Shown piece after piece: positions 16,784 through 26,165 of a DNA stretch of 64,000 nt; positions within the stretch are counted from its first letter, which is position 1; every line of letters starts with the position of its first letter. A program made the position numbers and the translations under genes. The stretch is from Advenella incenata. Lineage in GTDB: Bacteria > Pseudomonadota > Gammaproteobacteria > Burkholderiales > Burkholderiaceae_B. The notes under the pieces are model-generated. The model saw only the letters and a program-made list of their open reading frames with translations, made no database searches and was not told the origin of the DNA. The stretch is from the NCBI RefSeq assembly GCF_004217095.1, contig NZ_SHKO01000003.1, positions 62,001 through 126,000 of the forward strand, read 5' to 3'.

Positions 16784-18939
16784 TTGTAGCTGAAGGTCGC
16801 CTTGATATTGCGTTTTTCCCCATAGTAGCAGAAGTCGGTGGTAGCGCATGAGGCTACATAGGTCTTATCGGTCACGTTGTTCACATTCAGGCGGACGGTA
16901 GCGCCTTTCAGATTCGAATTCATGCGGCCCAGGTCATATTCTGCACCCAAGTCAAGCAGGGTATAGGCCGGAACCCGCACGGTATTCTCGTTGTCTGCCC
17001 AGCTCTTGCCAACATAGCGCACGCCTGCCGACAAGGCCAGCCCGTTATTCATGCTGTAGCGGCCCCACAGGCTGGCCATTTGCTTGGGCGCCTGAAATGG
17101 CCGGTTGCCGGCATTGTCGCCTTTTTTCAGCTTCATGTTGTTCATGGTGTAGCTGGCCATGACGGTGAAGTTGTCGGTGATATTGGCGTTGGCTTCCAGC
17201 TCGATGCCACGCGAATGCACCACGCCCAGCGGCACGTAGTAATTGGTAGCCGAAGAATGCCGTGCAGCAACGTTCTCCTGCTTCAGATCGTAGTAGGCGG
17301 CAGAGAGCATGACATGTTCGTTCGGCTGGTATTTCACGCCCGCTTCATATTGCCTGGCTTCGGTTGGCGGCAGCACCTGATTGTTGATGTCAGTGTAGCC
17401 ATTGGGGTTGAACGACTCGCTGTAACTGGCGTACGGCGCAATGCCGTTGTCGAAGGCGTAGCTTAAGCCGGCGCGGAACGTGGTGTTGTTGCCCTTATAA
17501 CCGGATTTGGTATTGAGCAGGGGGTTGCGATTGTCCAGGTCCACGATATCATGACGAATACTGAACAGGCCGGTCAGCGCGCCGTAGCGGACCGTGTCCT
17601 GCAAATACATGCCGAATTGTTCCAGCGTACGATCAAACGGTTCGCTGCTGTAGATATTCAGGCCAGGGTTGCCATATACCGGGTCAAAGGCGTCCAGCGG
17701 GTTGGCCATGCCGTAATCCCACCGACCACTGGCGTTGCGATGTTGATAGTCAAAGCCGGCGATCACTTCATGTGCGGCTGCGCCGGTGTGAAAAACCGCT
17801 GTCAGGCTGGTATCGAACTGATGAGCTTCCAGTTCTTCGTAGCCGCCTGAATAGTACCGGTTCAGCGAGTTCTCATCGTACCAGCCGTAGCCATAGAACT
17901 GAGCCATTTTTGATTTCAGGCTGGTCATCCGGAACGAGTTTTTGAATGTCAGGTTCGGCGTGAAATCATGTTCGAACTGGTAGCCCAGCATAGACAGCGT
18001 GCGGCTGAATTTTCCGCCTTCATCATCGTCCGAGAATTCCGGCGAAATGCGGCGGCCGTTATGATCGGTATTGATGGTTGCATCTGCCGGGAAACCGCTA
18101 TGAAAACCGGTGCTGGGGTCTTTCTGGAAGTAGCCCTGCAACAGCAGGCGGCTGTTTTCACCCAGTTTGAATTTTAGCGACGGCGCCAGTGTATAGCGTT
18201 CGACCCGGTTGTTGTCGAACTGGGTCTTGCTGTTGCGTGTGATGCCCACGACGCGATAGGCGGCGTTGCCTTCTTTGTCTATCGGGCCGGTCATGTCAAA
18301 GCCAAGATGGGTTTGCCCCATATTGCCGATGCCGGCTGTGACTTCGTGGTAGGGCTCATCCAGCGGCCGTTTTGAACTGTAGGAAACCAGGCCGCCCGGT
18401 GAGTTGCGACCGTACAGTACGCTGGTTGGGCCGCGATAAACGTCAATGCGCTCCAGGGTGTACGGATCAATTTGTACCGAACTATAGGTGCCCGAGTCGC
18501 TCAGGACCTTTTGGCCATCCAGATTCAGGTTGTCAGTGCTGTTTTCGTTAAAGCCGCGCAGGCTGATGTAATCGTAGCGGGTCGCGCCGCCCACCAGTCC
18601 GGTAAAGGCGCCGGGCGTATAGCGCAGCGCATCGGTTCCCGTGGAAGCGCCAATGGCATCAATACGATCCCGAGTCAGGGATGAGACCGAATGCGGTGTT
18701 TCGATCCAGTCCATGTCGGCCCGGCTGGCCGCCCGGCTGACCGTAGATTGAAAACCGATAGTGGGTTCGGTTGACGTCGCGTCGCTGGTCGCACGAATAA
18801 TACCCAATTGGGCGACAGGCGTCGTTTTGACCTGCTCCTGCTGCGTCTGGGCATGGGCGCCGGAAACAGAGAGCATAGCCAGGACGGCGACATACAGAGT
18901 GCGAGGTACCGCTGAAAAGCGAACCATGGACGGGGTCAT
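16777..18939 (-). CDS. TonB-dependent siderophore receptor (FhuA-like)
   Basis: A 720-residue outer-membrane receptor. It has a signal peptide to about residue 30 (GAHAQ), a plug domain with SVSSLTRDRI, DYISLRGF and the RIDVYRGPTSVLYG motif, then a beta-barrel ending in KATFSYKW with a terminal tryptophan. The CATTDFCYYGEKR pair of cysteines just before the end is a feature of the ferrichrome/hydroxamate receptor group. The ATG at 18939 is used; MVRFS, four residues later, is an alternative. A Fur-like box lies upstream, an FhuF-like reductase gene overlaps its end, and an AraC regulator is divergent. Confidence 0.93.
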   Translation of the reverse strand: MTPSMVRFSAVPRTLYVAVLAMLSVSGAHAQTQQEQVKTTPVAQLGIIRATSDATSTEPTIGFQSTVSRAASRADMDWIETPHSVSSLTRDRIDAIGASTGTDALRYTPGAFTGLVGGATRYDYISLRGFNENSTDNLNLDGQKVLSDSGTYSSVQIDPYTLERIDVYRGPTSVLYGRNSPGGLVSYSSKRPLDEPYHEVTAGIGNMGQTHLGFDMTGPIDKEGNAAYRVVGITRNSKTQFDNNRVERYTLAPSLKFKLGENSRLLLQGYFQKDPSTGFHSGFPADATINTDHNGRRISPEFSDDDEGGKFSRTLSMLGYQFEHDFTPNLTFKNSFRMTSLKSKMAQFYGYGWYDENSLNRYYSGGYEELEAHQFDTSLTAVFHTGAAAHEVIAGFDYQHRNASGRWDYGMANPLDAFDPVYGNPGLNIYSSEPFDRTLEQFGMYLQDTVRYGALTGLFSIRHDIVDLDNRNPLLNTKSGYKGNNTTFRAGLSYAFDNGIAPYASYSESFNPNGYTDINNQVLPPTEARQYEAGVKYQPNEHVMLSAAYYDLKQENVAARHSSATNYYVPLGVVHSRGIELEANANITDNFTVMASYTMNNMKLKKGDNAGNRPFQAPKQMASLWGRYSMNNGLALSAGVRYVGKSWADNENTVRVPAYTLLDLGAEYDLGRMNSNLKGATVRLNVNNVTDKTYVASCATTDFCYYGEKRNIKATFSYKW

Positions 18940-18974
18940 GATAGAAAAATATCCTTAAAGGCAATAAGCAACAC

Positions 18975-18996
18975 AAATAAGAATGATTGTTATTTA
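18975..18996 (-). promoter_or_regulatory. Fur-box-like sequence between the receptor and the AraC gene
   Basis: On the minus strand the sequence AATAACAATCATTCTTATT is a good match to the 19-bp Fur box built from GATAAT-like hexamers. It lies about 36-57 bp upstream of the receptor start and about 100 bp upstream of the divergent AraC start, so it could repress both under iron sufficiency. Confidence 0.6.
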
Positions 18997-19097
18997 TAAT
19001 TCGTCAATTATAGAAATAATGTCATAATTCATATGAAATATGTCAGAAAGCACAGTTTTTTTGTTGCAAAACTGTCTACACGCGGGCGCTCGAATCG

Positions 19098-20042
19098 ATG
19101 ACCAGAACCTTTACCTATGCCGATTTTGTGCAATATGGCCAGCAGCACGGGGTAACGCATTACCTGCCCGAAGCCATTGTGCAGGACCCAAGCCGCCATC
19201 AGGAGACTCTGGCTTATGGCCTGGTGCGCGAATACACGCTGTGCCAGGGAGTGACGCTGCTGCATACCGATATGCATTTCCTGGTGCCATATCACGCCCA
19301 GTCCCGCGTACAGGAGGCGTATTCTTTTGCCATGCTGCTTAACGGCCAGTTGCGTATCGGGCGCGAACGTTCGCCCTTGCAAACCGTGGGACCGGCCTGC
19401 GGTATCAACACCAGCTATCACAATGAGCGCATGCAGACCCACTATTTGCCGGGGATGCGATTGGCGGCGCTGGATGTACTGGTCGACCAGACCCAGATTG
19501 AACAGAACGCCTATACTGAAAGACTGCTGCCCATACTGGATGCGGCGCCACCCACGTTTGCCGTGGCCGAACAGGATGATGCGTTTCTGGATCACGTGCG
19601 GTTGCAATTGCAGATGGCGCAGGACGATAGTGTCAGCCCGTTGATTTACGAGGCGCTGGGCCTGCAATTGCTGGCCCGGGTCAGGGCGGCGCCCAGCGCG
19701 CCGGCCGAATGGCAGAACAACGACAGGTTAAGCCGACAGGACCATGAGCGACTGGGCGCGCTGCGTGAATACATTCACAAAGAGCCCTGGCAAGCGCATA
19801 CCATACGCTCGATGTCACAATTTACCGGCATGGGCGAGAGTGCGCTCAGAAAGAAATTTCAATTGAAATTCAATACTTCTATCATGGCATGTGTGAAGGA
19901 GTATCGGTTGCAGATGGCGCAGCGTTATCTGGAGCAGGGCGAATCGGTGGAAAAAGTGGCTATGCTGGCCGGTTACCGGCATAGCAGCAATTTTTCCACG
20001 GCATTCAAAAAGCGTTTCGGCGTCAATCCACGCCGCTGGTAG
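19098..20042 (+). CDS. AraC-family regulator of siderophore uptake (PchR/AlcR type)
   Basis: A 314-residue regulator with an N-terminal ligand-binding region and a C-terminal AraC double helix-turn-helix (about residues 215-314: HTIRSMSQFTGMGESALRKKFQ, later VEKVAMLAGYRHSSNFSTAFKKRFG and the ending NPRRW). Regulators of this type sense the incoming siderophore and activate the cognate receptor gene. Divergent transcription from the receptor gene and the shared Fur-like box fit that role. The siderophore is unknown. Confidence 0.88.
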   Translation: MTRTFTYADFVQYGQQHGVTHYLPEAIVQDPSRHQETLAYGLVREYTLCQGVTLLHTDMHFLVPYHAQSRVQEAYSFAMLLNGQLRIGRERSPLQTVGPACGINTSYHNERMQTHYLPGMRLAALDVLVDQTQIEQNAYTERLLPILDAAPPTFAVAEQDDAFLDHVRLQLQMAQDDSVSPLIYEALGLQLLARVRAAPSAPAEWQNNDRLSRQDHERLGALREYIHKEPWQAHTIRSMSQFTGMGESALRKKFQLKFNTSIMACVKEYRLQMAQRYLEQGESVEKVAMLAGYRHSSNFSTAFKKRFGVNPRRW

Positions 20043-20169
20043 ATGAACAAGGGTCAGCAGATTGCCAAGCGTAGTGTAGGCTGAAGGGAAGGCATGCCTT
20101 GAGAGGCTTGCAGCCGGGCAGGGCCGGCGCTGTTGCAGCCCCGGCGGATCATCCACAAAGCCTCGATGT

Positions 20170-21222
20170 TTAGAATAGTGGCTTGTTCGTGCCTTCTGGT
20201 GGCGTGCAGCCCAGATGCTGCCAGGTGCTCAGCGTCGCCACGCGCCCCTTGGAGGTGCGTTGAATATATCCCTGCTGGATCAGATAGGGTTCGATCACGT
20301 CTTCAATCGTATCGCGCTCTTCACCCACGGCAGCCGACAGATTATCAATGCCGACCGGTCCGCCATCGAATTTGTGCACAATGGTTTCCAGAATCTTGCG
20401 GTCCATCAGGTCCAGTCCCATCGGATCGACGTCGAGCATGGCCAGCGCAGCCATTGCCGCTGCATTGTCAATGACACCGTTGGAGCGCACGTCGGCATAG
20501 TCGCGCACGCGGCGCAGCAACCGGTTAACAATGCGCGGGGTGCCGCGCGAACGGCGCGCGATCTCGTGGGCGCCTTCAGGCGTGATGCCGGCATTGAGCA
20601 GATGGGCGCTGCGGGTCACAATGCGGGCCAATTCTTCGGTGTTATAGAACTCCAGGCGCGAGACGATGCCAAAGCGATCGCGCAGCGGATTGGTAAGCAT
20701 GCCTGCGCGGGTCGTGGCACCCACCAGTGTGAACGGTTGCAAGTCGATTTTGACGCTGCGCGCGGCCGGGCCTTCACCAATCATGATATCGATTTGGAAG
20801 TCTTCCAGTGCTGGATATAGAATTTCTTCCACAACAGGTGAAAGCCGGTGAATTTCGTCAATGAACAGAACGTCGTTTTTTTCCAGATTGGTCAGCATGG
20901 CGGCCAGATCGCCTGGGCGCTCCAGCACGGGACCCGACGTCTGTCGCAGTTGCGAACCCATTTCCCGCGCAATGATGTGGGCCAGCGTGGTTTTGCCCAG
21001 GCCGGGCGGCCCGAACAGCAGCACGTGGTCCAGCGCTTCCTTGCGCATGCGTGCAGCCGAAATGAAAATTTCCAGTTGTTCCCGCACCCGTACCTGGCCA
21101 ACGTACTCGTCCAGCGCCTTGGGGCGCAGGGCGCGTTCAACGGACTCTTCGTTCGGGGTCAGGGGCTCCGGAGAGACAATGCGTGGGGCAGCGCTGGTGA
21201 GCGCGTCGTTTTGAATGGCCAT
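20170..21222 (-). CDS. ruvB: Holliday junction branch migration ATPase RuvB
   Basis: A 350-residue AAA+ motor of the RuvABC resolvasome. It has [12 protein letters not shown] near the start, Walker [14 protein letters not shown], the [13 protein letters not shown] Walker B region, the sensor VGATTRAG and an arginine-finger region [13 protein letters not shown]; the C-terminal winged helix ends with [11 protein letters not shown]. It is separated from ruvA and ruvC by a three-gene TRAP transporter on the same strand. Confidence 0.97.
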   Translation of the reverse strand: MAIQNDALTSAAPRIVSPEPLTPNEESVERALRPKALDEYVGQVRVREQLEIFISAARMRKEALDHVLLFGPPGLGKTTLAHIIAREMGSQLRQTSGPVLERPGDLAAMLTNLEKNDVLFIDEIHRLSPVVEEILYPALEDFQIDIMIGEGPAARSVKIDLQPFTLVGATTRAGMLTNPLRDRFGIVSRLEFYNTEELARIVTRSAHLLNAGITPEGAHEIARRSRGTPRIVNRLLRRVRDYADVRSNGVIDNAAAMAALAMLDVDPMGLDLMDRKILETIVHKFDGGPVGIDNLSAAVGEERDTIEDVIEPYLIQQGYIQRTSKGRVATLSTWQHLGCTPPEGTNKPLF

Positions 21223-21321
21223 GGGGCAGCGGTATCTTCGTCAAGACTGAGGGTCTGGGCCTATTTTACCTGAATCGCCGGGCCGCGCCGCCCGGGACGC
21301 TCGATCCTAGGCGGTATCCTG

Positions 21322-22596
21322 TTAACGATATGCCAGATCACGCAGGACCAGGGAGATCCACGGCACGTAGGTAATCAGCATCAGGCACAGCAAAATCACG
21401 CCGACAAACGGGATCAGTGACTTGAACAGCCGTTCTATGGGCAGCTTTGCCACGGCACATGCCGCAAACAGATTGACGCCAAACGGCGGCGTAATCATGC
21501 CCAGGGCAAGATTGACCACCATGATAATGCCAAAGTGCGTCGGATCTACGCCGAACTGCTGGGCGACTGGCAGCAGCAACGGCGCCAGTACCACAATGGA
21601 TGCAGAGGTTTCAATGAACATGCCGATAATGAACAGGGCTGCATTGACACCCAGCAGGAAGGTGATTTTGTCGCTGAATATGTGGCTAAGCCATTCACCC
21701 AGCATATTCGGTACGCCGGCGCGGTTAAGCAGGAATCCAAACAGGCCGGCATTGGCAATCACAAACATAATAATCGCCGTGGAAATGACGGTCCGATGCA
21801 GCGTTTCGGTCAATATGCTGAATGAGATGCGGCGATAGACCAGGGCGCCAACAACCAGCGCATACACCACGGCAACCACCGATGCTTCGGTCGGCGTGAA
21901 GATGCCCCCGTAGATTCCGCCCAGAATGATGACCGGCATCAGCAGCGCCAGAAATGATTGCCGGAAAGCTTTGAATACCGGTAAACGCCCATCTCCATCC
22001 TGCTTGCCGTAGCCATGACGTTTGGCATAAATCCAGACATACAGCATCAGCGCAACGCCGATCAGTATGCCCGGGAAGATACCGGAGATGAACAGCTCGC
22101 CCACCGATGTATCGGTGGATACGGCAAACAGGATCATGGGGATGGAAGGCGGGATGATCACGCCCAGTTCGGCGGCGGTTGCCTGCAGCGACGCCGAGAA
22201 TGGCTTGGGGTAGCCGTGGCGCACCATGGCCGGAATCAGGATTGCGCCTACCGCAAACGTGGTGGCTACGCTGGAGCCGGCCACTGCCGCAAAAATCATG
22301 CATGTAATAATGCATGCCATGGCCAGTCCGCCCTGTACCGAGCCGACCAGGCTCTTGGCAAAATTGACCAGCCGCTCCGAAATGCCGCCGGCCTCCATCA
22401 GGTTGCCGGCAAGAATAAAGAAGGGAATGGCGACCAGAGGATATTTATCCAGCGAGGCAAAGATCTGCTGGGCAATCACCAGCCAGTTGATGCCAGCCAC
22501 ATACACGCCGAACAGACTTGCCAGCCCAATGGATACGGCGACCGGGATGGTCAGTGCAAAACAGACCAGCATGGATAAAATCATCAATTGCGACAT
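21322..22596 (-). CDS. dctM: TRAP transporter large permease (DctM family)
   Basis: A 424-residue inner-membrane protein with about twelve hydrophobic segments, the normal size of DctM. Family motifs include IPFFILAGNLMEAGGISERLV, AAVAGSSVATTFAVG, IPPSIPMILFAV and GGIYGGIFTPTEASVVAV. It moves the substrate delivered by the DctP-type binding protein, driven by the sodium or proton gradient. The gap to the dctQ gene is 184 bp, unusually wide for this family. Confidence 0.94.
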   Translation of the reverse strand: MSQLMILSMLVCFALTIPVAVSIGLASLFGVYVAGINWLVIAQQIFASLDKYPLVAIPFFILAGNLMEAGGISERLVNFAKSLVGSVQGGLAMACIITCMIFAAVAGSSVATTFAVGAILIPAMVRHGYPKPFSASLQATAAELGVIIPPSIPMILFAVSTDTSVGELFISGIFPGILIGVALMLYVWIYAKRHGYGKQDGDGRLPVFKAFRQSFLALLMPVIILGGIYGGIFTPTEASVVAVVYALVVGALVYRRISFSILTETLHRTVISTAIIMFVIANAGLFGFLLNRAGVPNMLGEWLSHIFSDKITFLLGVNAALFIIGMFIETSASIVVLAPLLLPVAQQFGVDPTHFGIIMVVNLALGMITPPFGVNLFAACAVAKLPIERLFKSLIPFVGVILLCLMLITYVPWISLVLRDLAYR

Positions 22597-22780
22597 AATC
22601 TGTCTCGAAGGCGGTAGAAATGTGGATGGAGCAAAAAAACGGTCATTGTCTGCAACGGCAGCCGATGGGCAACTTCATGATGCAAATCGGCTTGTGCACC
22701 AGGGCCCGGCATTTTTCCCGTTTGTACGTCCTGCGGGCAGGCCGATACGGTATACATGCCGCCAATCATGACCATGCTTG

Positions 22781-23281
22781 TTACAGCAGCGTCAGGTCTT
22801 CTTCCTGGGATTCTTTCCTGGCATTGGCCCATTGCACAATGACCGCCAGCAAGGCCAGCGCCATGCCGACAGGAATGGCGGCATAAATCCAGGAAATGGA
22901 AATACCCAGGCTTGGAATGGTCTGAAAGCGTACCCGGTAAGTCATGAGTACGCCGATCCAGGTCATCAGTCCGAAAAAGCCCGCCATGATGAGCATGACC
23001 AGATGCTCCAGACGGCGCTGCCAGGGATCTTTGAGCAAGGAATGAAGCATTTCCACTTTGAGCATGGCGCCCTGGCGGCAGGCCAGTACCACGCCCAGCA
23101 GAACCAGCCAGATCATGGCGGTGCGGGTCCAGCCCTCACTCCAGTCTGATGGTTCCTGCAGGATAAAGCGGGCGATCACCTGGTAAAAGGAGGCGCACAC
23201 CGCTGACACCAGAAACAGCTGGGCAATGACGGAAATCAGACGAAACAGGGTACTGTCCAGCAAGCGTGTCAACGTGCTCAT
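22781..23281 (-). CDS. dctQ: TRAP transporter small permease (DctQ family)
   Basis: A 166-residue protein with four hydrophobic segments, including the family motif WSEGWTRTAMIWLVLLGVVLA and MLKVEMLHSLL. It forms the membrane complex with DctM. It lies 26 bp after dctP. The ligand of this system is not evident from sequence. Confidence 0.9.
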   Translation of the reverse strand: MSTLTRLLDSTLFRLISVIAQLFLVSAVCASFYQVIARFILQEPSDWSEGWTRTAMIWLVLLGVVLACRQGAMLKVEMLHSLLKDPWQRRLEHLVMLIMAGFFGLMTWIGVLMTYRVRFQTIPSLGISISWIYAAIPVGMALALLAVIVQWANARKESQEEDLTLL

Positions 23282-23307
23282 TCAAGCCTCCGTGATCAGG
23301 TAAAGAA

Positions 23308-24288
23308 TCACTTGGTATTGCGGATGGATTCGACCAGTTCCTTGCCGAATTTTTTATAGAACTCGGGATAGACCGGCTCCACCGCCTTGACAAAGGCGTC
23401 GTGATCAACCTTGTCTTGCACCTGCATGCCTTCTTTTTTCAATGTTGCAACGCCACTGGTTTCCACGTCGTCGACAAATGCACGCATGGCTTTGGCCGCA
23501 GCCAGGCCGGCCTCTTTGAGTTTGGTCTTGTCTTGGTCGGACAGACCCTCATAAACCGAAGGTGAGACCAGGATCAGGGCCGGACCATAGACGTGTGCTG
23601 TCAGCGACAGGTATTTTTGCATTTGCGACAGTTTGGCCGATACGATCACGGAAATCGGGTTTTCCTGACCGTCAATGGTGCCTTGTTGTAAGGCCGTGGC
23701 CACTTCGGGCCAGGCCATGGGGGTAGGCAGCATGCCGATCTTGCGGAAGGCGGTTATGTGGATCGGGTTTTCCGTGGTGCGAATTTTCAGGCCCTTCAGG
23801 TCAGCAGGCGTCGTGACAGCACGCACGTTGTTGGTCAGGTGACGGAAACCCTGTTCACCCCACGCAAGCGCGATCAGGCCCTTGGCAGGAAAATCGGCCA
23901 GCAGCTTCTGGCCGATCGGGCCGTCCAGCACCTTGCGGGCGTGGTCCAGGTCGCGAAACAGAAAGGGGATATCAATCACCCCTGTTTCAGGCACGAAATT
24001 GAGTGTCGCGCCGGTAGACACAACGGCTGCGTCGATGGTGCCCAGTTGCAGTCCTTCGATCACTTCCCGTTCACCGCCCAGTGCGCTGTTCGGAAACTGC
24101 TGAACCTTGAACTGACCATTGGTGCTTTTGCCAAGGGATTGTTCAAAGGCATCTGCTGCGACGCCATAGTGTGAAGTCTTGGACAGGGCATAGGCCATTT
24201 TCAGTGTCTGTTCAGCCATGGCTGGCGCCATGACAACGGCTGACAGCAAGCTGGTTACCAGAGCTTTTTTGATCCAGTGAGCGCGCAT
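23308..24288 (-). CDS. dctP: TRAP transporter periplasmic solute-binding protein (DctP family)
   Basis: A 326-residue binding protein with a signal peptide (MRAHWIKKALVTSLLSAVVM, cleavage near AMAEQ). The DctP fold is clear from the N-terminal LKMAYALSKTSHYGVAADAFEQ, GGEREVIEGLQLGTIDAAVVS, and LKGLKIRTTENPIHITAFRKIGMLPTPMAWPEV, whose conserved arginine usually binds a ligand carboxylate. The substrate is therefore probably a carboxylic acid. First gene of dctPQM. Confidence 0.93.
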   Translation of the reverse strand: MRAHWIKKALVTSLLSAVVMAPAMAEQTLKMAYALSKTSHYGVAADAFEQSLGKSTNGQFKVQQFPNSALGGEREVIEGLQLGTIDAAVVSTGATLNFVPETGVIDIPFLFRDLDHARKVLDGPIGQKLLADFPAKGLIALAWGEQGFRHLTNNVRAVTTPADLKGLKIRTTENPIHITAFRKIGMLPTPMAWPEVATALQQGTIDGQENPISVIVSAKLSQMQKYLSLTAHVYGPALILVSPSVYEGLSDQDKTKLKEAGLAAAKAMRAFVDDVETSGVATLKKEGMQVQDKVDHDAFVKAVEPVYPEFYKKFGKELVESIRNTK

Positions 24289-24712
24289 AATATTGTCCCC
24301 CCAAAGTGGGTGTTATAGGTCGAAATAAAATTATCGGGTAACTTTACGGCAATATTTGCGATGCACAGTGCAATTCGATTACGACTAGTGCAAACCCTAG
24401 GGAAATCGGCCGCTAGCCGGCTGTCAACGGTGGTGGCTGGTGCCAGCATTCTGGGCATGGCACGGGTGACCACAATAGCGCATGCCGGTGCGTTCAGCTC
24501 CAGCGCAATTGCATTACAGTACAGGACAGCGTCATTGTGTGCAGGACTGTCGTTGCTGGCCGATGGCAGGCCGGCACAGCATTGACCTGTAGCAGTGGTC
24601 GTGCATGCCGGCGTTTATTGTTTGTGTTTATAGCCTGCGTTTATGCGCAGCTGTATGTACGGTTTTATGGGCCCTACCATGGCGGTTTTGTGGCGCGCCA
24701 TGTCGGCAACAT
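24289..24712. other. Non-coding gap between the TRAP operon and ruvA
   Basis: About 420 bp with no supported gene. It should hold the promoter of the minus-strand TRAP operon. TTGCCG with an AT-rich TTTATT about 17 bp further on is a possible minus-strand promoter, but the match is weak. The plus-strand open frame here has an alanine/serine composition without family sequence and no ribosome-binding site. Confidence 0.4.
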
Positions 24713-25279
24713 TTAACTGGATAGTATTTTAAGCGCGGCGCGGATGCCTTCGGAAACGCCCAGATCAGCCGGCAACGATTTGACCGTCGCGCGCGCTTCG
24801 CGATCGGAATAACCAAGCGCCAGCAACGCGTTGAGCACATCATGTTGGCCCGAGGCGGCAGGCGTGGCCGGTGCGATGGCATCGAGCTTGCCGCGCAACT
24901 CCAGCAACAGGCGTTCCGCCGTTTTCTTGCCGATGCCCGGTACCCGGGTGAGCAGGGCGGTGTCTTGCTGGGCGATCGCTGCCGACAGATCGGCGCTACT
25001 CATGCCCGAGAGTACCGCCAGGGCTGTGCGTGCACCAATGCCGGTGACCTTGATCAGGGCCCGGAAGGTGGCACGTTCGTCCTGTCGCAGAAAACCATAA
25101 AGGACATGCGCATCGTCACGGATGGCCAGGTGGGTATATAGCGTGACCTTGGCGCCCGCTTCGGGTAAATCATAGAACGTGCTCATGGGCACATCGATAT
25201 CGTAGCCCACGCCATTGACATCCAGGCATAGGCCCGGCGGTTGTTTTTCAATCAGCAGGCCGGTTAGTCGTCCGATCAT
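24713..25279 (-). CDS. ruvA: Holliday junction-binding protein RuvA
   Basis: A 188-residue protein that binds the four-way junction and loads RuvB. The N-terminal OB fold begins MIGRLTGLL, with [17 protein letters not shown] in the middle; helix-hairpin-helix motifs [12 protein letters not shown] and [16 protein letters not shown] follow, and a C-terminal domain III contacts RuvB. The start at 25279 gives the standard N-terminus; the open frame extends four residues further. It follows ruvC with a 277-bp gap. Confidence 0.96.
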   Translation of the reverse strand: MIGRLTGLLIEKQPPGLCLDVNGVGYDIDVPMSTFYDLPEAGAKVTLYTHLAIRDDAHVLYGFLRQDERATFRALIKVTGIGARTALAVLSGMSSADLSAAIAQQDTALLTRVPGIGKKTAERLLLELRGKLDAIAPATPAASGQHDVLNALLALGYSDREARATVKSLPADLGVSEGIRAALKILSS

Positions 25280-25556
25280 CAGGAACTCCACAGACCCTGT
25301 TTATGCAGGGATCATCAGAAAAAGTCAAAGAGCTATGGTACACAACCTTGTCGTCTCCCGCTTGAAAAACCGGGCAGTTTCACAAGTACGGCAGCAGGTG
25401 CACATACGCGAGGCAAGCGGCATCGCGGCAGACCGCAGCGCAGTTAACAGACATGCATCCGGGTATGATGTTTGACGCAGCTTGGGCCAGGGTCGTAACG
25501 GTCCTGGTCATATGCAGCTTGCGTTGTCTCTCGGTCGTTAGGCGGATATTAGTCGA

Positions 25557-26111
25557 TCAGTCGATCAGTCGACCGGCACGCAGGCGACTGCGACCACGTC
25601 GGGCACCCATCAACACATCCTTGTCGGCCAGGCGCGCCGCCAGCGGTGCGGCGTGCGCGTGGCAGATGGCGCAGGCCAGCGCGTCGGCCGAATCCGGGGC
25701 GGGCAGGCTGTTGAGCGTCAGCAGGCGTTGCACCATATGCTGGACCTGCTCTTTTTGTGCATGGCCGTTACCGACCACGGCCTTTTTGATTTGCAGGGCG
25801 GTGTATTCAGTCACATCCAGATGCCGGTCCGCCAGCGCGCACATGGCTGCGCCACGGGCCTGTCCCAGCAGCAGGGTCGAGGCCGGGTTGGTATTGACGA
25901 AGACTTTTTCCAGCGCAGATTCGGTGGGGGAATAGGTATCGACCACCTCGCGGATGCTATCGAGGATGACTTTAAGGCGTTCGTGCAGGGGGATATCGGA
26001 GGGGACCACAATGGTGCCGCTGCCCACGTAGGAGATGCGCATGCCGGCAGCGTCTATCACGCCAAAACCAGTGCGGCGCAGGCCCGGGTCAATGCCAAGA
26101 ATCCGCAACAT
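25557..26111 (-). CDS. ruvC: Holliday junction resolvase RuvC
   Basis: A 184-residue endonuclease that cuts the junction processed by RuvAB. The acidic catalytic positions are seen in [14 protein letters not shown], in [13 protein letters not shown] and in [14 protein letters not shown]. The ATG at 26111 is preceded by GGGAGTC. It follows purH by 54 bp on the same strand, with a GC-rich hairpin in between. Confidence 0.95.
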   Translation of the reverse strand: MLRILGIDPGLRRTGFGVIDAAGMRISYVGSGTIVVPSDIPLHERLKVILDSIREVVDTYSPTESALEKVFVNTNPASTLLLGQARGAAMCALADRHLDVTEYTALQIKKAVVGNGHAQKEQVQHMVQRLLTLNSLPAPDSADALACAICHAHAAPLAARLADKDVLMGARRGRSRLRAGRLID

Positions 26112-26128
26112 CAATGACTCCCTGGAGT

Positions 26129-26150
26129 TGCCCCGGCGCGGGCCGGGGCA
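26129..26150 (-). other. Hairpin between purH and ruvC
   Basis: TGCCCCGG (26129-26136) and CCGGGGCA (26143-26150) are perfect complements around a GC-rich 6-base loop. It sits in the short gap between the purH stop and the ruvC start. Without a T tract it may stabilise the purH message or partly uncouple ruvC. Confidence 0.45.
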
Positions 26151-26165
26151 TTATCACAACTGCAA

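Noticed and set aside
24361-24585. Small plus-strand open frame between the TRAP operon and ruvA
   Set aside because: No start signal, and the composition resembles translated non-coding GC-rich DNA.
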